Source: Theodoxus fluviatilis (Eukaryota > Mollusca > Gastropoda > Cycloneritida > Neritidae). From it: a stretch of 10,000 nucleotides of DNA. The stretch is from contig JAWQFJ010026883.1 of the NCBI GenBank assembly GCA_034096865.1, forward strand, positions 25,001 to 35,000, in the 5' to 3' direction. How positions within the stretch are numbered: position 1 is the stretch's first letter; every line of letters begins with the position of its first letter. This document shows, in pieces, positions 6,286 through 10,000 of this stretch. Below the pieces are notes generated by a model. That model was not told the DNA's origin. It did no database searches and saw nothing but the letters and a program-made list of their open reading frames with translations. A program made the position numbers and the translations under genes.

Positions 6286-6420
6286 ATTGGCCCAGAGTAG
6301 TGAACTTTTAAGAGTTTGGGCGGTAGAAAAGTGCTTAGTCAGCAGGCGCCAAACATCTCCTTCTTCCCATTGGTGAGTCTCTGAGACTCTCAATGGAGAC
6401 ATGGGAGCAGGGGATAAATA
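6286..6420 (+). promoter_or_regulatory. U3 promoter of the 3' LTR
   Basis: The same arrangement as in the 5' LTR: ATTGG at 6286-6290 and 6369-6373, the imperfect palindrome at 6367-6396 and ATAAATA at 6414-6420. No base in the palindrome or TATA-like box differs from the 5' copy. Confidence 0.5.
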
Positions 6421-6440
6421 CAGACAGCAGTCTGCTAGTG

Positions 6441-6518
6441 GGACTGGCGTGTTTGGGGACTGGCGTGTTTGGGGACTGGCGTGTTTGGGGACTGGCGTGT
6501 TTGGGGACTGGGTGTTTG
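6441..6518 (+). repeat. 16-bp tandem repeat in the 3' LTR, 4 full copies plus a partial
   Basis: GGACTGGCGTGTTTGG occurs four times (6441-6504), with a partial diverged copy to about 6518. This is one copy more than in the 5' LTR and is the largest difference between the two LTRs. Confidence 0.92.
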
Positions 6519-7045
6519 CCCCTCTGCTGGGAGCGAGAGAATACAATCATGGTATCAGTTAAGGCCAGTCTGACCTAAGGGAGGACAGGGAATGGTTCCC
6601 CTCCCCACCCTCCTTCAACCCACCGCCTCCAGCCCCCCTGGATGGAGCAGATGCGGGCAGCCGCTCGCTAACAAGCTGCAACCGAAGCGGAGATGACCCT
6701 GACCCCGCCACCAGAACGGACGTGAGGAGAGACGAGGCTGATTCAACCCTCAACTCTGCAGGACCCGCCAAATGCCTCCGTCGACACCCCCTTCGACGCT
6801 CCAAAGACAACCCCCTTCTGGAGCTGCCACGGGGTCAACTGCCCTGACCCCCTTCAGCAGAGACAACCACAGGGTCACACCGCCCTGACACCCTTCATCA
6901 TTCCTCCACAGAACGGACTCAGTGAATTCAGATAAGTTTTACCATGATACAGAAAAGGCTGGCTGGCTAAAATTAGGATTGAACAAAGGAGTTTCATGCA
7001 TGCAAATTGATTTATCAATCATTATTTTGAATCACTTCCAGAATC

Positions 7046-7051
7046 ATTAAA
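7046..7051 (+). terminator. Polyadenylation signal variant ATTAAA in the 3' LTR
   Basis: The counterpart of 2422-2427, followed by the same GT-rich stretch. It is the likely 3' end signal of the element's RNA. Use of this variant hexamer is inferred. Confidence 0.45.
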
Positions 7052-7212
7052 GTTCCTTCTTAATTATCACCTTGTGTCCTCTTGCGTCATTGCATGAGTT
7101 TGAAAGGAAAATTAACCTGTTGCGTTTCTCCTCCACAAGAATTAATCCCCTAGACAAGTGCATGTAGCACCGAGCCAGTGTTTTTCCAGAACACAGGAGG
7201 AGCAACGTCACA

Positions 7213-7217
7213 CATGC
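7213..7217. repeat. Right target site duplication (CATGC) of the LTR retrotransposon
   Basis: An exact copy of 1358-1362, directly after the terminal CA of the 3' LTR. Confidence 0.9.
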
Positions 7218-7222
7218 ATTGA

Positions 7223-7227
7223 GGCAG
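7223..7227. repeat. Left target site duplication (GGCAG) of the solo LTR
   Basis: GGCAG precedes the TG at 7228 and recurs at 8346-8350 directly after the CA at 8344-8345. Confidence 0.75.
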
Positions 7228-7480
7228 TGTTACGGGAATCCATAATCGAAACAACACGGTCCCAGGTTTAAGTACATGTCTTTATGACCAATCACAAAAA
7301 CATACCCGTAACAGGGGTAGAAAATAAAAATAAAAGTAAAACGAATGTTACTCAGTTATCTGGTTCAACTACAACATCCTCGATAACCTCAATCTCATAA
7401 AATGTACACCTAATGCTTCCGCTATTTCACTCCCAAGGGGAAAAATAAAAATAAAACACAGCAGCACAAGTAAAATATTG

Positions 7481-7560
7481 GTTAGCCTTTTAGTATAAAC
7501 ATAAAACAGTATCGGTCAGCCTTCTGCTAATATAAACATAAAATACGCAGGTCAGCCCTT
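7481..7560. repeat. 34-36-bp tandem repeat in the solo LTR
   Basis: Units start at about 7481, 7515 and 7551. They have the form G(T/G)(T/C)AGCC..., then TATAAACATAAAA. Two nearly full copies and the start of a third are present. It lies upstream of the TATA-like sequence and could be an LTR enhancer repeat. Confidence 0.6.
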
Positions 7561-7583
7561 GACAAGTACAAACTATCGACCCG

Positions 7584-7594
7584 AATAAAAGGGG
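7584..7594 (+). promoter_or_regulatory. TATA-like box of the solo LTR
   Basis: AATAAAAGGGG resembles a TATAAAAGG core promoter and lies about 35 bp before the CT microsatellite. It is the only promoter-like element I see in this LTR, and it suggests + transcription. Confidence 0.3.
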
Positions 7595-7627
7595 TTGCAC
7601 TAACCTTCCACCTCTGCCCGCGCTCTG

Positions 7628-7628
<1 letters not shown>

Positions 7629-7664
<36 letters not shown>
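7629..7664. repeat. (CT)18 microsatellite
   Basis: Uninterrupted CT dinucleotides, followed by an imperfect pyrimidine-rich stretch (TCTTC units) to about 7780. Confidence 0.95.
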
Positions 7665-7666
<2 letters not shown>

Positions 7667-7829
7667 TCTTTGTCGTCTTCTCTCTACTCTTCATCATCTT
7701 CTTCGTCTCTTCATCTGCTTTTCTCTTCTCTTCGTCTTCCTCACTTCGTCTGCTTCTCTCTTCTCTTTGTCTTCTTTTTTGTCTCTCAGCAGGCGGACCG
7801 CACTCGGTCTTCTCTCTTCTCCATACTCG

Positions 7830-8125
7830 GACTGACGGCAGACTGACGGCAGACTGACGGCTGACCCACGGCTGACCGACCTCTCCCCTCTCTTCTCAGT
7901 AGGCCGACTTAGGCAGACTCAGGCAGACTAATCTCTTCTTCTCTTCACCGTAGACAAACTGACCTCTCCTCTCTCCCTCCAGCAGGCAGACTCACGGCTG
8001 ACTCAGGCCGACTGACGGCTGACTGACCTCTCCTCTCTCTCCTTCCAGCAGGCAGACTCACGGCTGACTCAGGCCGACTGACCTCTCCTCGCTCCTCTGG
8101 ATAGGCAGACTGCAATAGGCAGACT
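7830..8125. repeat. Degenerate minisatellite with a 66-bp duplication
   Basis: Short units such as GACGGCAGACT, CACGGCTGACT and AGGCAGACT alternate with CTCTCCTCTCT blocks. A 36-bp core starting AGCAGGCAGACTCACGG is exact at 7981-8016 and at 8047-8082, showing a recent 66-bp tandem duplication. There is no coding potential. Confidence 0.8.
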
Positions 8126-8345
8126 GCTTTCTCTCGTTAACATAGCTATCATCTCATAATTAACTCACGAATTCACCACTAGTCAGACCCCAGAGCAAAC
8201 GTCACTCACCACCCTCGGGTCAGAACTCAATTTCTACTCACTCCAAACATTCACTGCAAAAACGCACACAGCCGCCGGACTACCAACCAGCAAAAACCAA
8301 GTCTATCTCAAGTAAGACACCTGGGAAACAACGTTCCCCATTACA

Positions 8346-8350
8346 GGCAG
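8346..8350. repeat. Right target site duplication (GGCAG) of the solo LTR
   Basis: An exact copy of 7223-7227, directly after the terminal ACA of the solo LTR. Confidence 0.75.
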
Positions 8351-8360
8351 CTTCAAACCC

Positions 8361-9368
8361 TCAGCACTTGGTAGGCCATCTTCTTCCTTTAAGCAAAACC
8401 TTCACTCACGATGGCATTTTAGAGACAAGTTCTCCCACCCCCCACCCCGAGTTCAGGGTGATTTCAGCTCACTTCTGCCTCAGAACACCTTCCAGTTCTT
8501 TCTTGTTGCTCTGCTTGTCCTCTTGAACAGCTTTGACAATGATGTCCCACATATTTTTATGGGCTTCGTGTCAGGTAATGGAGCTGGCCATGGCAGTACG
8601 TCGACATGATTGTCATTGAACCACTGGCGGACTGCCTTTGTAGTGCGACATGGTGAAGTATCCTGCTGGAGTGCCCACTCCTGACCAATGGGAAATAGTA
8701 GCTGTGCAGGGGAAAGCATGGCTTGGTCCCAAACATGTCTGTATGCAGCATTGTTCATGCGGCCTCCACACAGCTTCAGGACACCTACACCAGAGGCTGA
8801 CATTGCTCCCCAAATCATGATGGATCCACCTCGGTGTTTCACTGTTGAGGCTTGTAAGATTATCCAGGCCTTTTGCGCATTACGAAATGACCTGGTGTTT
8901 GATAAAGCTAAAAGTTGGAATTGTCAGTGAACTTATTATTAGACCATACTTCAACAGTTCAATTTCTGTGGTTTTGGCCTCACTGCATTCTGTTTCCTTT
9001 GCTGTTTAGTCACAAGTAACTTCTTTCTAGCTTTACACGCAGGAAGATCATTCTCCAGCAACATTGATTGCCAGTGTGTTTCGTACATTGCCTTTTTGGC
9101 TTTAGAGAGGTGGCTCGTCCATTAGGAGGAGATGCTCTGATGACTGCACAGTCGTGTCTGACAGTGCTCAGTCTCTTTCTACCTGTTCGTTTGAAATTGC
9201 CAGTTGTCCTTGGGCTCTGTACTTCCTTATGATATGCAGTACTGCTGTCTTGGATGCGCCAATTCTTTCAGCAATCCTCATCTAGCTGTATTCTTTCTTC
9301 TATTTTTGTACTGTACGGCTAAAGCCCTGACGATCATTCCTAGACAGATCTCTGGTCTATTTGGCCAT
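8361..9368 (-). pseudogene. Tc1-like transposase pseudogene
   Basis: The start codon is at 9368-9366 and the stop at 8363-8361, a span of 1,008 bp. That is close to the usual 340 residues of Tc1 transposases, but stops and frameshifts break it. The N-terminus starts MAK, stops at codon 4, then has TRDLS. A helix-turn-helix piece, IAERIGASKTAVLHIIRKY, is typical of the paired-like DNA-binding domain. The catalytic part follows: WSNN (8935-8946) where WSDE is usual, GGSIMIWGAMSASGVG, LQQDTSPC with the second Asp kept (8660-8662), and PIKICG (Lys at 8555-8557) where PIENLWG is usual. Two of the three DDE residues are therefore lost. The C-terminus (LVSKMPS..., PTKC) reaches the family's normal end. 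The longest open piece is 8480-8842. The enzyme would have bound the TIRs and cut at TA. Confidence 0.9.
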
Positions 9369-9670
9369 CGCAAGGCAAGTTTTTAGGTGCGGTAATTACG
9401 TTAAAATCACCTTTTGTCATATCTCGTTGAAAAAATTAAGAAAGGTTTACTGTAATTAGAGTTCTTGAATAGTTGAGAGGTTAAAAAAATTATTAAAGGC
9501 ATTTTTGAACGTGTCTAGTGTGCAGCTGCCAAAAAAAAGTTGTATTTTTGTAACTGTGCCATTGAATTGTATGTGAAATGATTGCATTCTTATGTGCTAA
9601 CAGTTTTCTCATCTGAAAAGTGCGACTTGTCGTTGCTGACACTTGAGTAAATGAAGAGAAAAAACCTTGA
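9369..9670. other. 5' non-coding part of the Tc1-like element
   Basis: AT-rich sequence between the transposase start and the right TIR, with homopolymer runs (for example near 9530). It would contain the transposase promoter; no convincing core element is seen. Confidence 0.55.
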
Positions 9671-9697
9671 GTGGTCTAATAATTTTTCCCACGGTTG
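9671..9697 (-). repeat. Right terminal inverted repeat of the Tc1-like element
   Basis: Read on the minus strand it begins CAACCGTGGG directly after TA and ends TTATTAGACCAC. It faces the left TIR at 1040-1066 and matches it at 22 of 27 positions. It is the transposase-proximal end. Confidence 0.8.
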
Positions 9698-9756
9698 TAT
9701 GTCCGTTTCTTGCCACCGTCAGGAAAGGAGACAAGCTGATCCCCTTGCCACAATCG

Positions 9757-9757
9757 G

Positions 9758-9793
<36 letters not shown>

Positions 9794-9803
9794 TTGTTGT
9801 TGA
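9757..9803. repeat. (GTT)n microsatellite
   Basis: About eleven perfect GTT units, then one T-rich interruption and further GTT. It begins about 57 bp outside the right end of the Tc1-like element. Confidence 0.95.
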
Positions 9804-10000
9804 CAATAAATGATCACCTCATTGTCACAAAGTGTTGGATACTCGTCCATTTTCTTGAAACGGCACATCTGCTAGACCTGCGGATGATTCTGGAATGTGT
9901 GTGTTAGATTCTCATCTCTACAACGAACATTCACAAAGTCATCATCCAACCAGCATCTCAGTTTCTTTATTTGAGTTTCTCCTTGCATTCTCTGCACTTC
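9804..10000. other. Flanking sequence, nothing recognised
   Basis: Unique-looking, moderately AT-rich DNA to the window edge. No coding region, RNA gene or repeat element is supported. A 7-bp inverted repeat (TGACAAT/ATTGTCA) near 9800-9830 is short enough to be chance. Confidence 0.5.

Larger units (their letters stand above)
1363..7212 (+). mobile_element. LTR retrotransposon (Ty3/Gypsy-like), non-autonomous, tRNA-Pro primed
   Basis: A 5,850-bp element with two near-identical LTRs, a primer binding site 4 nt after the 5' LTR (2593-2610), a polypurine tract ending at the base before the 3' LTR, and matching 5-bp target duplications. The 3,380-bp interior carries gag and protease pieces in several frames and a short relic of the integrase C-terminus. 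It has no recognisable reverse transcriptase, RNase H or integrase core. The knuckle-protease arrangement with the GNDLAG motif is typical of Ty3/Gypsy elements of fishes, whereas the primer site is the one used by murine gammaretroviruses. Intact cis signals with a missing polymerase point to a non-autonomous copy that was mobilised in trans; this is inference. The insertion lies inside the older Tc1-like transposon. Confidence 0.93.
5969..7212 (+). repeat. 3' LTR, 1,244 bp
   Basis: It starts TGTGACAG and ends GTCACA, like the 5' LTR. It is 18 bp longer: 16 bp come from one extra copy of the tandem repeat and 2 bp from the divergent patch at about 6850-6880. The TATA-like box is at 6414-6420, the palindrome at 6367-6396, and ATTAAA at 7046-7051. 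In this position the poly(A) signal would end the element's transcript, and the U3 promoter faces the solo LTR and the rest of the Tc1 element. Confidence 0.95.
7228..8345. mobile_element. Probable solo LTR, 1,118 bp, of a second LTR element family
   Basis: It begins TGTTACGGGAA and ends CCCCATTACA. The tips are imperfect inverted repeats (TGT-A--GGG) with canonical TG...CA borders, and the whole is flanked by a 5-bp duplication, GGCAG. It has no coding sequence, primer site or second LTR, so recombination between two LTRs is the simplest origin. It is unrelated to the 1363-7212 LTRs. The interior holds A-rich repeats, a 34-36-bp tandem repeat, a TATA-like AATAAAAGGGG (7584-7594), a CT microsatellite and a degenerate GACGGCTGACT-type minisatellite. 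The TATA-like box favours + orientation, but I see no clear poly(A) signal after it. A non-autonomous DNA transposon with short TIRs is the alternative. Confidence 0.7.
1038..9699 (-). mobile_element. Decayed Tc1/mariner element split by two later insertions
   Basis: Both ends carry a 27-bp terminal inverted repeat (1040-1066 and 9671-9697). The repeats match at 22 of 27 positions and each is bordered by TA (1038-1039, 9698-9699), the Tc1/mariner target duplication. Subtracting the LTR retrotransposon (1363-7212), the solo LTR (7228-8345) and one copy of each 5-bp target duplication leaves 1,680 bp, made of 1040-1362, 7218-7227 and 8351-9697. That is a normal size for a Tc1-like element with one transposase gene. 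The transposase pseudogene lies on the minus strand, nearer the right end. The element cannot make active transposase. Assigning both ends to one element rests on TIR similarity, TA borders, orientation and the sensible reconstructed length. Confidence 0.8.

Noticed and set aside
8688..8930. Plus-strand open frame over the transposase
   Set aside because: It is the antisense shadow of the minus-strand transposase, whose motifs are clear.
8935..8946. The TIR inner sequence TTATTAGACCA reappearing inside the transposase, as a possible third transposon end
   Set aside because: It encodes the WSNN position of the decayed WSDE motif and has no TA border. The match is explained by chance plus coding context.
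9797..9831. Short inverted repeat TGACAAT/ATTGTCA after the GTT microsatellite
   Set aside because: Seven-base arms are expected by chance in a window of this size, and no other feature coincides.

Overview
The window looks like repeat-rich vertebrate DNA, most likely from a fish or another aquatic vertebrate. I infer this from the Tc1-type transposon, the Ty3/Gypsy-like element with a proline-tRNA primer site, and the dense microsatellites; I cannot name a species. I see no intact host gene and no RNA gene.

Most of the window is a nest of transposable elements. The outer layer is a decayed Tc1/mariner element. Its two related 27-bp terminal inverted repeats lie at 1040-1066 and 9671-9697, each next to a TA dinucleotide. 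Two later insertions split it. The first is a complete LTR retrotransposon (1363-7212, 5-bp target duplication CATGC). The second is a probable solo LTR (7228-8345, 5-bp target duplication GGCAG). Removing both insertions and one copy of each duplication leaves a Tc1 element of 1,680 bp, an ordinary size for the family. Its transposase pseudogene runs leftward from 9368 to 8361.

The LTR retrotransposon has all the signals needed in cis: two LTRs of 1,226 and 1,244 bp that are nearly identical, a perfect 18-nt tRNA-Pro primer binding site, and a polypurine tract directly before the 3' LTR. Its 3.4-kb interior is a wreck. It holds a 45-codon gag N-terminus, a stranded zinc knuckle, a 28-bp-period array of about 13 short imperfect hairpin motifs, a 340-codon open frame with two CCHC knuckles and a protease-like domain whose catalytic Asp is replaced by Cys, an acidic frame, and a frameshifted tail of integrase. 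Reverse transcriptase, RNase H and the integrase core are absent. The young LTRs combined with no polymerase suggest a non-autonomous element copied by a related complete one; that is inference.

Outside the nest, 1-1037 holds a GA-rich microsatellite, a small perfect inverted repeat and an unassigned open frame. 9700-10000 holds a GTT microsatellite and nothing else I recognise.
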